Shown here: in pieces, positions 8,343-19,919 of the stretch
Layout of the letters: every line of letters starts with the position of its first letter
Position numbering within the stretch: position 1 is the stretch's first letter
NCBI RefSeq assembly: GCF_003994485.1
Contig: NZ_RZNJ01000004.1
Location: 372,001-436,000, forward strand
Direction of reading: 5' to 3'
Origin: Arsenicitalea aurantiaca
GTDB lineage: Bacteria; Pseudomonadota; Alphaproteobacteria; Rhizobiales; Devosiaceae
DNA: 64,000 bases
Translations under genes and position numbers: made by a program
Notes under the pieces: model-generated
What the model saw: the letters and a program-made list of their open reading frames with translations, nothing else
Told to the model about the DNA's origin: nothing
Databases searched by the model: none

Positions 8343-9881
8343 TCAGGTGAGGCTGGACCAGACCAGCGTGACGCAGGTCAGAACGACGATCCAGAAGCCG
8401 AGCCGCAGCAGCACCGGTCCCACGATCACCTGGCGCGCCGCATGCTCGGTCTCGATCTGCCCCAGCACCGTTTCGGCCCGTGCCACGAGGGCCGGCAGTC
8501 GCCCGATCGTCTCGGCGGCGACGGTGAACCCGTCTCGCGCATCCTCGATTCGCCCCAGGGGGCCCGCCTCGCGCCGCACCCAGTCCCCCACCACCGGTTC
8601 GGCGATGGTGAAGATGTCGAGTTCGGGGTCGAGCGAACGGGCCACCCCCTCGACCAGAACCATGGCCTTTTGCAGCATGACGAGTTCGGGGCGCGTCTGC
8701 ATCTCGAAGAGCTCGGTCGTGGTGAAGAGCTGGCCCAGCACGTTCGCCATCGAGATGTCGCGCGCCGTCCGGCCCTGCAGCGGCTCCCCGATCGCGCGCA
8801 GCGCAAGCGCGAAATCGTCGACCGACTGCGTCCTCGGCACATAGCCGATCTCGAAATGACGAAGCGCGATCATCCGGTAGTCGCGCGAGATGAACCCATA
8901 GAGAATATCGGCGAGGAACCGCCGCTCGCGCCGGCTGATCCGCCCCATGATCCCGAAATCGACCGCGACAACATTGCCCGTCCGCGGGTCCGCAAAGAGA
9001 TTGCCCGGATGCATGTCGGCGTGAAAGAACCCGTCCCGGATCGCGTGGCGGAGAAACGCCTGCAGAAGCTTGCGCGCCAGGTCCTTGCGGTTGAGCCCCG
9101 CCGCCTCGAGCGCCGCGAAATCGCGGATCGGGATACCGTCGACCCAGCTCGTCGTCAGCACCGTCTCGGCCGTGTGGTCCCAGCTCACCTCGGGAATGAC
9201 GAAGCCCTCGTCATCCTTGATGTTCTCGGCAAATTCGGAGATCGCCGCCGCCTCGAGCCTCAGATCGAGCTCGAGCAGCGCGGAGCGCTCGAGCGTCTCG
9301 ACGACATCGGTGGGCCTCAGCCTGCGCATGGAGGGCGCGAGGCCCTCGGCGAGCCGCGCCCCCGAATAATAGCTCTCGATGTCGGCAAGGAACCGCGCCT
9401 TGACGCCGGGCCGCAGGATCTTGACCGCGACGCGCCGCTTGCCGCCCGCCCCGTCCTCGAGCACCGCCCGGTGGACCTGCGCGATCGAGGCGGCCGCAAT
9501 GGGCTCCGAGAGCGCCTTGAGCTCCGCCGCCCGTGGCCCGAGCGCGCCCTCGAGCAGCCCCGGCACGAGCGCGGCATCGAAGGGATCCATCGCATCCTGC
9601 AGCACGGCGAGGTCCGCCGCGACCTCATTGCCCACGATGTCGGGGCGCGTCGCCAGCGTCTGGCCGAATTTCACATAGGTCGGCCCGAGGCGCTTGAGCG
9701 CCCGCGTCAGGCGCTCGACCCGGCCGGTGCGCCTCACTTCTGGCCGCTCGATCAGCCGCCCGATGCGGATGCCGAGCCGCATCGGCGGCGGCATGATCGC
9801 GGGATCGAAGATCGAAAGCGCACCCTCGCGCGCCAGGATGTAGCCGGCGCGCGCCAGGCGGAAATAGGCGGCAATGCCCAT
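8343..9881 (-). CDS. ubiB: UbiB/ABC1-family atypical kinase (ubiquinone biosynthesis)
   Basis: 512 residues. The ABC1/UbiB signature is clear: the KxGQ motif in GPTYVKFGQTLATRPD, the Ala-rich nucleotide loop region AAASIAQVH, the catalytic HADMHPGNLF and the metal-binding VAVDFGIMG. A hydrophobic C-terminal tail (VLLRLGFWIVVLTCVTLVW) is the usual membrane anchor. UbiB supports ubiquinone synthesis, probably by using ATP to extract lipid intermediates. It starts 4 bp after the ubiE stop, so ubiE-ubiB are co-transcribed. Confidence 0.95.
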   Translation of the reverse strand: MGIAAYFRLARAGYILAREGALSIFDPAIMPPPMRLGIRIGRLIERPEVRRTGRVERLTRALKRLGPTYVKFGQTLATRPDIVGNEVAADLAVLQDAMDPFDAALVPGLLEGALGPRAAELKALSEPIAAASIAQVHRAVLEDGAGGKRRVAVKILRPGVKARFLADIESYYSGARLAEGLAPSMRRLRPTDVVETLERSALLELDLRLEAAAISEFAENIKDDEGFVIPEVSWDHTAETVLTTSWVDGIPIRDFAALEAAGLNRKDLARKLLQAFLRHAIRDGFFHADMHPGNLFADPRTGNVVAVDFGIMGRISRRERRFLADILYGFISRDYRMIALRHFEIGYVPRTQSVDDFALALRAIGEPLQGRTARDISMANVLGQLFTTTELFEMQTRPELVMLQKAMVLVEGVARSLDPELDIFTIAEPVVGDWVRREAGPLGRIEDARDGFTVAAETIGRLPALVARAETVLGQIETEHAARQVIVGPVLLRLGFWIVVLTCVTLVWSSLT

Positions 9882-9885
9882 GGGT

Positions 9886-10650
9886 CTAGAGTTTCCAGCC
9901 GCCGTGCAGCGCGGCGATGTTGCCCGAGAACGGGGTATGGGTGATGCGCCGGAAGCCGGCGGCTGCGATCATCTGGGAAAAGCGCGCCGGATCGGGGAAT
10001 TTGCGGATCGACTCGACGAGATATTGATAGGGCTGCGCGTCCCCGGTCACCATCCGTCCCATGGGCGGGATCCCCCGGTCCGAAAACGTTCGGTAGAGCG
10101 CATCGAGCCCGGGCACGTCCACATGGCTGAATTCGAGGCAGAGAAAGCGCCCGCCGCGCCTCAGCACCCGGTGCGCCTCGCTGAGCGCCCGGTCGATCCT
10201 CGGCACGTTGCGGATGCCGAAGGCGATGGTATAGGCGTCAAAGCTCCCATCCTCGAAGGGCAGCGCCTCGGCATTGGCCTCGACGAACGAGACCTGGCCC
10301 GGAAAGCGCCATTTGCGCGCCCGCTCCGCGCCCACCCGCAGCATGTCCGTATTGATGTCCGAGACCACGACTTCGGCATAGCCAACCGAGGCGTTGATGA
10401 TCCGTTCGGCGATGTCGCCCGTCCCGCCCGCCATGTCGAGCACGCGATAGGGACGGGTTCCGGTGCGCGGGGGCGCGAGCCTCGCGACCATCGCGTCCTT
10501 CCAGATCCGGTGCACGCCCGCGCTCATCAGATCGTTCATCAGGTCGTAGCGGTCCGCCACGGCATGGAACACGTCGTTGACGAGGCCCTGCTTGTCCTCG
10601 AGCGCCACTTCGCGCTCGCCGAAATGGGTCGTCTCGCGGGCTGTCGTCAT
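9886..10650 (-). CDS. ubiE: Ubiquinone/menaquinone C-methyltransferase UbiE
   Basis: A 254-residue SAM-dependent methyltransferase that adds the C-2 methyl group to the benzoquinol ring of ubiquinone. Motif I is [15 protein letters not shown], preceded by the UbiE signature [17 protein letters not shown]; the later motif [33 protein letters not shown] is family-specific. The ATG at 10650 gives the normal length; the open frame continues a further 343 codons upstream but that part is the antisense of mutM. It is divergent from mutM with 117 bp between starts. Confidence 0.96.
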   Translation of the reverse strand: MTTARETTHFGEREVALEDKQGLVNDVFHAVADRYDLMNDLMSAGVHRIWKDAMVARLAPPRTGTRPYRVLDMAGGTGDIAERIINASVGYAEVVVSDINTDMLRVGAERARKWRFPGQVSFVEANAEALPFEDGSFDAYTIAFGIRNVPRIDRALSEAHRVLRRGGRFLCLEFSHVDVPGLDALYRTFSDRGIPPMGRMVTGDAQPYQYLVESIRKFPDPARFSQMIAAAGFRRITHTPFSGNIAALHGGWKL

Positions 10651-10767
10651 GCTATTGCGGCTCCGCCTTGGCTGATTTGGCGGCACCATAGACCAGAGTG
10701 TCCGCCCTTTCCATGGCGCAAACCCCGATAGCGGCTGCGCGCCGCAGGTCCGAGGAGCCCCGCGCCG

Positions 10768-11655
10768 GTGCCCGAACTGCCCGAAGTCGAAACCGTGCGC
10801 CGCGGCCTCGCCCCGCATGTCGAAGGTGCCGAGATCCTCTCGGTCGCGCTCAACCGGGCCGATCTGCGTTTCCCGTTCCCGCCCGACTTTGCTGCGCGCC
10901 TCGCCGGGCGGCGGATCGAACGGATCGAACGGCGCGCCAAATATCTCCTCTTCCGCCTTTCGGGCGGGCTCACCTGGCTCGGCCATCTGGGCATGACGGG
11001 CAGTTTCGGCTTTGCCGATCGCCTGCTCGCCGAACCCACCCGCTATCGTCCTTCGGCGCCCGCCGGCCGGCACGAGCATGTCGTCGTCCAGCTCCGCCAT
11101 CCGCGCGAGGGCCGCCTCGCCCTCGTCTATGCCGATCCGCGACGTTTCGGCTTCATGGATCTCTTGGAAGAAGACGAAAAGAGCCCCTATCTCGCCGGCC
11201 TCGGCCCAGAACCGCTCTCGAACGCCTTCAGCGCCGAAAGCCTCGCCGAGCGCTTTGCGGGCCGCCGGGGTCCGGTCAAGGCGGCGCTGCTTGACCAGCG
11301 GGTCGTTGCCGGGCTCGGCAATATCTATGTCTGCGAGGCGCTGCACCGCGCCCATATAAGGCCCGACTGTGCCGCTGGCGCGCTCGTGCTGAAATCGGGT
11401 CGCGCCGGGGCGCGGCTCGACCGGCTCGCCGATGGGGTCCGCACCGTGCTCGTCGAGGCCATCGAGGCCGGCGGTTCCACTCTGCGCGACTTCCGCCAGG
11501 CCGATGGCGGAGAGGGCTATTTCCAGCACCGCTTCGCCGTTTATGATCGCGAGGGCGAACCCTGCCCGACCCCGCTCTGCACCGGCACCGTCCGGCGCAT
11601 CGTCCAGTCGGGCCGCTCGAGCTTTTTCTGCCCGGTCTGCCAGAAGGGGCCGTGA
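10768..11655 (+). CDS. mutM: Formamidopyrimidine-DNA glycosylase MutM (Fpg)
   Basis: A 295-residue bifunctional glycosylase/AP lyase that removes 8-oxoguanine and formamidopyrimidines. It starts at a GTG so that the mature N-terminus is PELPEVETV, with Pro2 as the Schiff-base nucleophile and Glu3 as catalytic acid. The helix-two-turn-helix [19 protein letters not shown] and the C-terminal zinc finger (CPTPLC ... FFCPVCQ) are intact. A GAGGAG ribosome binding site lies about 10 bases upstream. rpsT follows downstream with its own promoter. Confidence 0.96.
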   Translation: MPELPEVETVRRGLAPHVEGAEILSVALNRADLRFPFPPDFAARLAGRRIERIERRAKYLLFRLSGGLTWLGHLGMTGSFGFADRLLAEPTRYRPSAPAGRHEHVVVQLRHPREGRLALVYADPRRFGFMDLLEEDEKSPYLAGLGPEPLSNAFSAESLAERFAGRRGPVKAALLDQRVVAGLGNIYVCEALHRAHIRPDCAAGALVLKSGRAGARLDRLADGVRTVLVEAIEAGGSTLRDFRQADGGEGYFQHRFAVYDREGEPCPTPLCTGTVRRIVQSGRSSFFCPVCQKGP

Positions 11656-11690
11656 GCGGCCTCCCGCCGGTCCTGCCACAGCGAAAGCTG

Positions 11691-11719
11691 TTGACGGGGC
11701 AGGGCGGGCTCACTATAAC
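11691..11719 (+). promoter_or_regulatory. Sigma-70 promoter of rpsT
   Basis: TTGACG (11691-11696) and TATAAC (11714-11719) with an exact 17-bp spacer, about 100 bp before the rpsT ATG. This is the best housekeeping promoter in the window. Confidence 0.75.
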
Positions 11720-11822
11720 GCGCCCAACTTGGCGGCCGGATTGCCGCCGATCTCATTTCATCTCCCGGCAGGCGGGGCGCAGGTCGCCCGGGTGCCGGTT
11801 GTCAGCGCCAAGAGGAATTTTC

Positions 11823-12089
11823 ATGGCCAATACTCCTTCGGCAAAAAAGGCCACCCGCAAGATCGAGGCCCGCACGGCCGTCAACAAGTCCCGCCGTTCG
11901 CGCGTCCGCACCTTCGTGCGCCGCGTCGAGGAAGCGATCACCGCCGGTGATCACCAGGTCGCCTTCGAGGCGCTCCGTGCTGCCGAGCCCGAGCTGCACC
12001 GCGCAGCCCAGAAGGGCATCCTTCACGCCAATGTCGCCGCTCGCAAGGTGTCGCGCCTCAATAGCCGCGTGCGCGCTCTGCAGGCCTGA
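11823..12089 (+). CDS. rpsT: 30S ribosomal protein S20
   Basis: An 88-residue, Lys/Arg-rich helical protein starting [20 protein letters not shown], the standard S20 N-terminus, which binds 16S rRNA in the 30S body. The ATG at 11823 is preceded by AAGAGGA. It has its own promoter upstream and a strong hairpin terminator 47 bp after the stop, so it is a single-gene transcription unit. rpsT next to dnaA is a conserved arrangement in Rhizobiales. Confidence 0.97.
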   Translation: MANTPSAKKATRKIEARTAVNKSRRSRVRTFVRRVEEAITAGDHQVAFEALRAAEPELHRAAQKGILHANVAARKVSRLNSRVRALQA

Positions 12090-12135
12090 TCGGGACGTCC
12101 GGTCCCTCCGGACGCACGCTTCCGACACGCTTTCG

Positions 12136-12163
12136 AAGGCCCCTCCGAGGGGCCTTTTTCTTT
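12136..12163 (+). terminator. Rho-independent terminator of rpsT
   Basis: A perfect 9-bp stem AAGGCCCCT / AGGGGCCTT around a CCG loop, followed at once by TTTCTTT. Confidence 0.85.
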
Positions 12164-12866
12164 GTCCGCTTTTGCTGCGGCGAGGCGCCCCTCGTCAGCT
12201 CTCCATGACATCGGCGTGACGGCACTGTGGCAGCTATGTGACAGTGGGTGCGATTCCAGTCAGGCAAGCTGTCAAGCCTGTTTATGAAGCATTTTCAGAG
12301 GGTTGCGTCTGATGCACGCGTGTCATGCGAAAGAATCGTGTCTGTCCTTCTGGCGATGTGACCTCGCTCTCGGCGCCCTCGCGAAGTGATTCAGCAAGGA
12401 GTCACAAGCGCTTGCCGGACGGGGGTTTTCGGGGCCTGCGAGGGGGGGATTTCGGGCTCCAGAGTCAAGCCCCATTTTGAGCGAAATGCGCATTGCCTGC
12501 CCAAATCCTCCTGTCTAGAATGGCCTCGTCAGGTCAAGAAAAGCGGGGACAATTTCCGCCTCTGGGGCTTGATGGTGCGGCTTGCCGGCAGTGTCATGGC
12601 GCTCGCTCGAGTTGAAATAGGCTCGGGTGAAAGTCTTTGTCCGGTATCGTACCGAGCGTAATTGGGTAACAACAGTATCATCTTGCGTTTGCGTAAGAGA
12701 TAGACTCATCCGGGGCCACTACGACCGGATCCATGAAAACAAAAGTCTGAAAAGGACGCCGGGCAACGGCGGCCAAGCAATGGGCGCGTCTCGCATGCGG
12801 GCCGCCCAAGGGTTTCGCAGTGCCTTTTGAGGGGGCTGCGCACAGGCGGCAAATGGGGCTGAACGA
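12164..12866 (+). other. ~700-bp gene-free dnaA leader region
   Basis: No convincing gene. The region is visibly less GC-rich than its flanks and has poor codon structure in all frames. Reading both strands, I do not find a cluster of TTATCCACA-like DnaA boxes or a clear AT-rich unwinding element, so I would not call it oriC. A weak promoter-like pair, TTGTCC (12637-12642) and TAATTG (12659-12664) with 16 bp between, could drive dnaA with a leader of about 200 bases. Confidence 0.4.
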
Positions 12867-14387
12867 ATGAACACAGGCGCTTTGGCAGGGCGAACGCATT
12901 GGGGGGAAACCCCCGCATCCACGGAAGAGGGCAAACGACAGCAGGCGGTGGCGGCAATGGGCGATGAGGGCAACGAAGGTTCGGAGAACGAGCTGTTCGC
13001 CAGGGTCCGTGCCAAGCTGAAGGTCGCCGTCGGCGAGGATGTGTTCAATTCCTGGTTCGCCCGGCTCGAGCTCGAGGAGATGGTCGAGGATCGCGCCCAT
13101 CTCTCGGTGCCGACCCGTTTTCTCTGCTCGTGGATCCAGTCCAACTATTCCGAGCGCATCCTCGAGACCTTCCGGACCGAGAATGCCGCCATCGAGCGCC
13201 TGCACTTCACCGTGCGCGTCAATGGTCAGGCCCGTCCCCGGCTCGCGCCGGTTGCCGAAGCCGAGCCCCAGGCCGCGCCGGGCACCGTGCCCGCAGCGCC
13301 CGTCCGGTCGATCCGTGAGGCGGGGCTTCTGAAGGGCGACGCCCTCCATGGCAGCGCGCTCGATCCCAAGATGACCTTCGACAGCTTCGTGGTCGGCGCG
13401 CCCAATGAGATGGCGCTCGGCATTGCCCGGCAGGTCGCCGATGCGGCGGCCAACAACACGGTGAGCTTCAATCCGGTCTACATTCATTCGACCGTCGGGC
13501 TGGGCAAGTCGCACCTGCTCAACGCCATTGCCTGGGCCTCGGGCGCGGCGGATCCCGCGCGCAACATCGTCTATCTCACCGCCGACCATTTCATGTACCA
13601 CTTCATCAATGCTGTGAAGGGCCAGTCCGCGCTCGCCTTCAAGGAGTGGCTGCGGCGGGTCGACGTGCTGCTGATCGATGACATGCAGTTCCTGCAGGGC
13701 AAGTCCGCGACCGAGTTCGGCCACACCATCGGCACGCTCCTCACCGGCGCCAAGCAGGTCGTTGTCGCCGGCGATGCGCCCCCGCGCGATCTCGAAATGC
13801 TCGATGAGCGCGTGCGTTCGCGCCTGTCGGGCGGGCTCGTCGTGCCCATCACCACCTTCGATGTGACGCTGCGGCGCTCCATCGTCGCCAAGCGCGCCGA
13901 ACAGGCCGCGACCCGCTTCGGGGTGCAGTTCCCCGAGCAGGTGATCGATTACATCGCCCGGGTGGTCGTCAGCCATGGCCGCGATCTCGACGGGGCGGTC
14001 AACCGGCTCGTCGCGGCCAACCAGCTCACCCACGAGCCGATCACCGTGCCGCTCGCCGAGCGCACGCTGGCCGATCTGGTGCGCTCGCGCGAAGCCCGCC
14101 GCGTCCGCATCGAGGACATTCTTCGCGTCGTCTCGCGCCACTACAAGGTGCAGCGCAACGATCTGCTCTCCTCGCGCCGCTCGCGCGACGTGGTGCGGCC
14201 CCGCCAGATCGCCATGTATCTGGCCAAGGCCCTCACCTCCCGCTCCCTGCCCGAAATCGGCCGGCGCTTCGGCGGCCGCGACCACACCACGGTCCTCCAT
14301 TCGGTCCGCAAGGTCGAGCAGATGATGAAGGACGATGGCGATCTCTGCCAGGACATCGAACTGCTCAAGCGCATGCTGGAGGAGTGA
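12867..14387 (+). CDS. dnaA: Chromosomal replication initiator protein DnaA
   Basis: 506 residues. Domain I (about 40-110: [26 protein letters not shown]) is followed by a Pro/Ala-rich linker and the AAA+ domain. Walker A reads [12 protein letters not shown] (Lys near 214), with Ser-Thr where many DnaA proteins have Gly-Gly, and Walker B is [10 protein letters not shown]. The DNA-binding domain IV ends with the DnaA signature [18 protein letters not shown]. It binds DnaA boxes to open oriC and also acts as a transcription factor. The ATG at 12867 gives a longer N-terminus than E. coli; the ATG at 12957 is an alternative. Confidence 0.96.
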   Translation: MNTGALAGRTHWGETPASTEEGKRQQAVAAMGDEGNEGSENELFARVRAKLKVAVGEDVFNSWFARLELEEMVEDRAHLSVPTRFLCSWIQSNYSERILETFRTENAAIERLHFTVRVNGQARPRLAPVAEAEPQAAPGTVPAAPVRSIREAGLLKGDALHGSALDPKMTFDSFVVGAPNEMALGIARQVADAAANNTVSFNPVYIHSTVGLGKSHLLNAIAWASGAADPARNIVYLTADHFMYHFINAVKGQSALAFKEWLRRVDVLLIDDMQFLQGKSATEFGHTIGTLLTGAKQVVVAGDAPPRDLEMLDERVRSRLSGGLVVPITTFDVTLRRSIVAKRAEQAATRFGVQFPEQVIDYIARVVVSHGRDLDGAVNRLVAANQLTHEPITVPLAERTLADLVRSREARRVRIEDILRVVSRHYKVQRNDLLSSRRSRDVVRPRQIAMYLAKALTSRSLPEIGRRFGGRDHTTVLHSVRKVEQMMKDDGDLCQDIELLKRMLEE

Positions 14388-14415
14388 ACCGCGGCCCGGC
14401 CCGTAGGGGCCGGGC

Positions 14416-14440
14416 AAAAACGCTCCTGCGGAGCGTTTTT
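14416..14440. terminator. Terminator after dnaA
   Basis: An 11-bp perfect stem AAAAACGCTCC / GGAGCGTTTTT with a TGC loop, 28 bp after the dnaA stop. The A- and T-runs let it work in either direction. Confidence 0.85.
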
Positions 14441-14875
14441 AGCGGCGAACGCCCCGAGACCTATGGTCGAGGGGCCCGGGCGCCCTCCACCCCGACCCCG
14501 CAGGCCTTTCCGCCGGTCGGGGCATCGGCGTTCAAACCCCGCCCCCACCCCACGCCCCCCCTTCTCCCCTCGTGGGAGAAGGTGCCCCGAAGGGGCGGAT
14601 GAGGGGGACCCCATCCCGCGTCCCTCCCCGGCATCGCCACCGGCCCCGCTGACCCTTCATCTGCTCAATCCCTCCCCCCGTCATTGCCGCGCCCGTCCCG
14701 GCAATCCGGCGGAGCCCCCGGATCATCGGCCCCCACCGCCCGCGACCCTCTGCCGCCGGTCCAAAACCCCATGTCCGCCCTTGCCTTTTGAGAGCCGAAT
14801 TGCAAAGGTCGCGGCCCGCTTCGCGCCGGCCCCGATGCCGCCGCTGCAGGGCGGTTTAGGCAAGGGGACTGGGTT
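14441..14875. other. Gene-free spacer between dnaA and dnaN
   Basis: About 435 bp with no supportable gene. It contains one palindromic repeat element (14545-14608) and a C-rich stretch. GTCATTGCCGCGCCCGTCCC (14682 onward) resembles the start of another dispersed intergenic sequence common in Rhizobiales, but it is degenerate. No clear dnaN promoter stands out; GGTTTAGGCAAGGGG precedes the dnaN ATG. Confidence 0.4.
14545..14608. repeat. Double-hairpin intergenic palindromic element
   Basis: Two adjacent hairpins: TTCTCCC-loop-GGGAGAA (14562-14580) and GCCCC-GAA-GGGGC (14584-14596), ending in GGATGAGGGGG. Its form matches short palindromic repeats widely dispersed between genes in Rhizobiales chromosomes (from general knowledge, not a search). 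It occurs once in this window. Confidence 0.6.
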
Positions 14876-15997
14876 ATGAAGATCACTCTGGAGCGCAACC
14901 ATCTGCTCAAGTCGCTGGCGCACGTGCATCGCGTGGTCGAGCGGCGCAACACCTATCCGATCCTTGCCAACGTGCTGATCAAGGCCGCCGATGGTGCTCT
15001 CGACCTGCGCGCGACCGATCTCGACATCGAGATCACCGAAAGCGTGCCCGCCATGGTCGGCACTCCGGGCACCACCACCATCCCCGCGCACACCCTTTAC
15101 GAGATCGTGCGCAAGCTCGCCGACGGCGCCGAAGTGCGCCTCGAGACCGAGGGCGCCGAGCAGATGCTGCTGACCTCGGGGCGCTCGCGCTTCCATCTGG
15201 CCTGCCTCTCGCCCGACAGCTTCCCCGATCTCAAATCCGGCAGCTTCACCCACAGCTTCTCCATGCCCGCCGCCAGTCTGCGCGAGCTCATCGAGCGCAC
15301 CCAGTTCGCCATCTCCAATGAGGAGACGCGCTACTACCTCAACGGCATCTATTTCCACGCCCTCGAGGTCGATGGCGCGCCCGTCCTGCGCGCGGTTGCG
15401 ACCGACGGGCACCGCATGGCCCGCGCCGAGGCCCCCGCGCCGTCGGGCGCCGAGGGCATGCCCGGGATCATCGTGCCCAAGAAGACCGTAGGCGAGGTCC
15501 AGAAACTGCTCGACGGCGCCGGCGACGGCGAGGTCAGCGTCGAGGTCTCCGACACCAAGATCCGCTTCACCCTGGGAAGCGTCGTGCTGCTCTCCAAGCT
15601 CATCGAAGGCACTTTCCCCGATTACGAGCGCGTCACCCCCAAGAACAACGACAAGCTGATGCTGGTCGACCGGGGCGCCTTCGCGACCGCCGTCGACCGC
15701 GTCTCCACCATTGCCTCGGACCGCGGCGGCAAGGCCGTGAAGCTTTCCCTGCGCGAAGGCCAGCTCGAGCTTTCCGTCACCAATCCCGACCACGGCACCG
15801 CAAGCGAGGAACTGGCCGTCGAGTTCGAGCCCGAAGGCTTCGAGATCGGCTTCAACGCCAAATATCTCCTCGACATCATCGCGCAGATCCGCACCGAGGG
15901 CGCGATCTTCCTGTTCAACGATGCCGGCTCCCCCACCCTCGTCAAGGAAGAGGGCGAGGCCCGCGCGCTCTACGTGCTCATGCCCATGCGGGTCTGA
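14876..15997 (+). CDS. dnaN: DNA polymerase III beta subunit (sliding clamp)
   Basis: A 373-residue clamp protein starting MKITLERNHLLKSLAHVHRVVERRNTYPIL, with three repeated clamp domains; two of the landmarks are YYLNGIYFHALE with ATDGHRMARAE, and the C-terminal YVLMPMRV that ends nearly all beta clamps. It forms the ring that tethers DNA polymerase III to the template and recruits repair proteins. It is followed by recF after 30 bp; dnaN-recF is a classic operon. Confidence 0.97.
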   Translation: MKITLERNHLLKSLAHVHRVVERRNTYPILANVLIKAADGALDLRATDLDIEITESVPAMVGTPGTTTIPAHTLYEIVRKLADGAEVRLETEGAEQMLLTSGRSRFHLACLSPDSFPDLKSGSFTHSFSMPAASLRELIERTQFAISNEETRYYLNGIYFHALEVDGAPVLRAVATDGHRMARAEAPAPSGAEGMPGIIVPKKTVGEVQKLLDGAGDGEVSVEVSDTKIRFTLGSVVLLSKLIEGTFPDYERVTPKNNDKLMLVDRGAFATAVDRVSTIASDRGGKAVKLSLREGQLELSVTNPDHGTASEELAVEFEPEGFEIGFNAKYLLDIIAQIRTEGAIFLFNDAGSPTLVKEEGEARALYVLMPMRV

Positions 15998-16027
15998 GCC
16001 GATCGCGCCCGCCCCTCAGATGAGCCG

Positions 16028-17152
16028 ATGACACCCGCCCGCGTTCTCGTCCGGCTCCGCCTCAACGCCTTCCGCAACTACATGACCGCCGCGCTCGATC
16101 TGGGCCCGCGCCATCTGGTGCTGGTTGGGCCCAATGGCGCGGGCAAGACCAATCTGCTCGAGGCGATCTCGCTGCTCTCGCCGGGCCGCGGGCTGCGGCG
16201 CGCCGGCTTCGAAACCCTCGCCGCGCATGGCTCGGACGGCGCCTGGGCGGTGGCGGCGACGCTCGATACGCCCGATGGGCCCGTTGATCTCGGCACCGGC
16301 AGCGGTCCGGGGGAAACCGGCCGGCGCGTCCGCATCAACGGCGCCAATGCCCGCGCCGTCGAGGCGCTTTCGGCCTATCTGCGCATCCTCTGGATCACCC
16401 CGGCCATGGATGGGCTCTTCACTGGTCCCGCCGCCGAACGCCGGCGCTTTCTCGACCGGCTGGTCACCACCCTCATTCCCGATCACTCCGCAAGCGTGGG
16501 GGAATTCGAAAAGCTCATGCGCCAGCGCAACCGGCTTCTCGAGGAGGACGGGGATCCCCTCTGGCTCGGCGCGATCGAGGGGCAGATGGCCGAGCGCGCC
16601 AGCGCCATTCATTTCGCGCGTGCCGATTGCCTTGCCCATCTCCAGGGGCTCATCGCCGAGACCCTCGGAGCGGGAGCCTTCCCCGCGGCCGGCCTCGCAC
16701 TCACCCAGCTCTTTGAGGACATGGCGGTGCCCGAGGCGCCCGACGCGCTCGAGGCGCTGCTGCGCATGCGCTGGCAGCAGGACCGGGCGCTGGACCGAGC
16801 TGCCGGCCGCACGCTCCTCGGCCCGCATCGCATCGATTTCGAGGTCGTCCACGCCCAGAAGAACATGCCCGCCGCCCTCGGCTCCACCGGCGAGCAGAAG
16901 GCGCTGCTGATCGGGCTCGTCCTCGCCCATGCCCGGCTCGTGCGGCAGATGACCGGCATCGCGCCCTTCCTGCTCCTCGACGAGATCGCCGCCCATCTCG
17001 ATCCCGCCCGCCGCGCGGCGCTCTTTGATGCGCTCGAGGGTCTCGGCACCCAGGCCTTCATGACCGGCACCGATCCGGTACTGTTTGCCGCGCTCGGGGC
17101 GCGCGCCCAGACCATCGCCGTGCGCGACGGACGCTTCCTTGCGGAGCCCTGA
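16028..17152 (+). CDS. recF: DNA replication and repair protein RecF
   Basis: A 374-residue SMC-like ATPase that helps load RecA at single-strand gaps. The N-terminal LRLNAFRNYMTAALDLGPRHLVLVGPNGAGKTNLLEAISLLSPGRG carries the RecF signature and Walker A. The coiled-coil arm region includes FDEYE-like LVTTLIPDHSASVGEFEKLMRQRNRLL. The ABC signature area is STGEQKALLIGLVLAHA, and Walker B is FLLLDEIAAHLDPARR. Position between dnaN and gyrB is the ancestral bacterial order. Confidence 0.95.
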   Translation: MTPARVLVRLRLNAFRNYMTAALDLGPRHLVLVGPNGAGKTNLLEAISLLSPGRGLRRAGFETLAAHGSDGAWAVAATLDTPDGPVDLGTGSGPGETGRRVRINGANARAVEALSAYLRILWITPAMDGLFTGPAAERRRFLDRLVTTLIPDHSASVGEFEKLMRQRNRLLEEDGDPLWLGAIEGQMAERASAIHFARADCLAHLQGLIAETLGAGAFPAAGLALTQLFEDMAVPEAPDALEALLRMRWQQDRALDRAAGRTLLGPHRIDFEVVHAQKNMPAALGSTGEQKALLIGLVLAHARLVRQMTGIAPFLLLDEIAAHLDPARRAALFDALEGLGTQAFMTGTDPVLFAALGARAQTIAVRDGRFLAEP

Positions 17153-17222
17153 GGCCCCGCCAACCCTTGCTTTCGGGGCAAAAAACCCCATTTGTCTTGG
17201 GTATGAGGGCCCGATCCGATAG

Positions 17223-19685
<2,463 letters not shown>

Positions 19686-19919
19686 TTAAGGCTTTGCGGG
19701 CTTGCCCGCGTCCAGTGTCACCGGTGGGCAACAGAGGGCGTACCAACGTGCTAAGCCCACATAAACCGGCCACATTTAGCCTCGATAGGGCTATTCGGGC
19801 CGGAGCGCGAAAGGGCATGTGATCCTCTCGTGCCGCCGGTGGAGATCGGTGCCGTCCTGCCCCCACGGGGGCGCCCGGCGCCGGCCGGATCCCGTCACCT
19901 CATTTGCCAGGGCATCGCG

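Noticed and set aside
12386-12661. 91-codon open frame in the dnaA leader
   Set aside because: No family resemblance, no ribosome binding site and unbalanced composition.
12515-12709. 64-codon minus-strand open frame in the dnaA leader
   Set aside because: No ribosome binding site or recognisable domain; it would need conservation to be believed.
12164-12866. oriC beside dnaA
   Set aside because: No DnaA-box cluster could be read; in Rhizobiales the origin is often elsewhere, near hemE.
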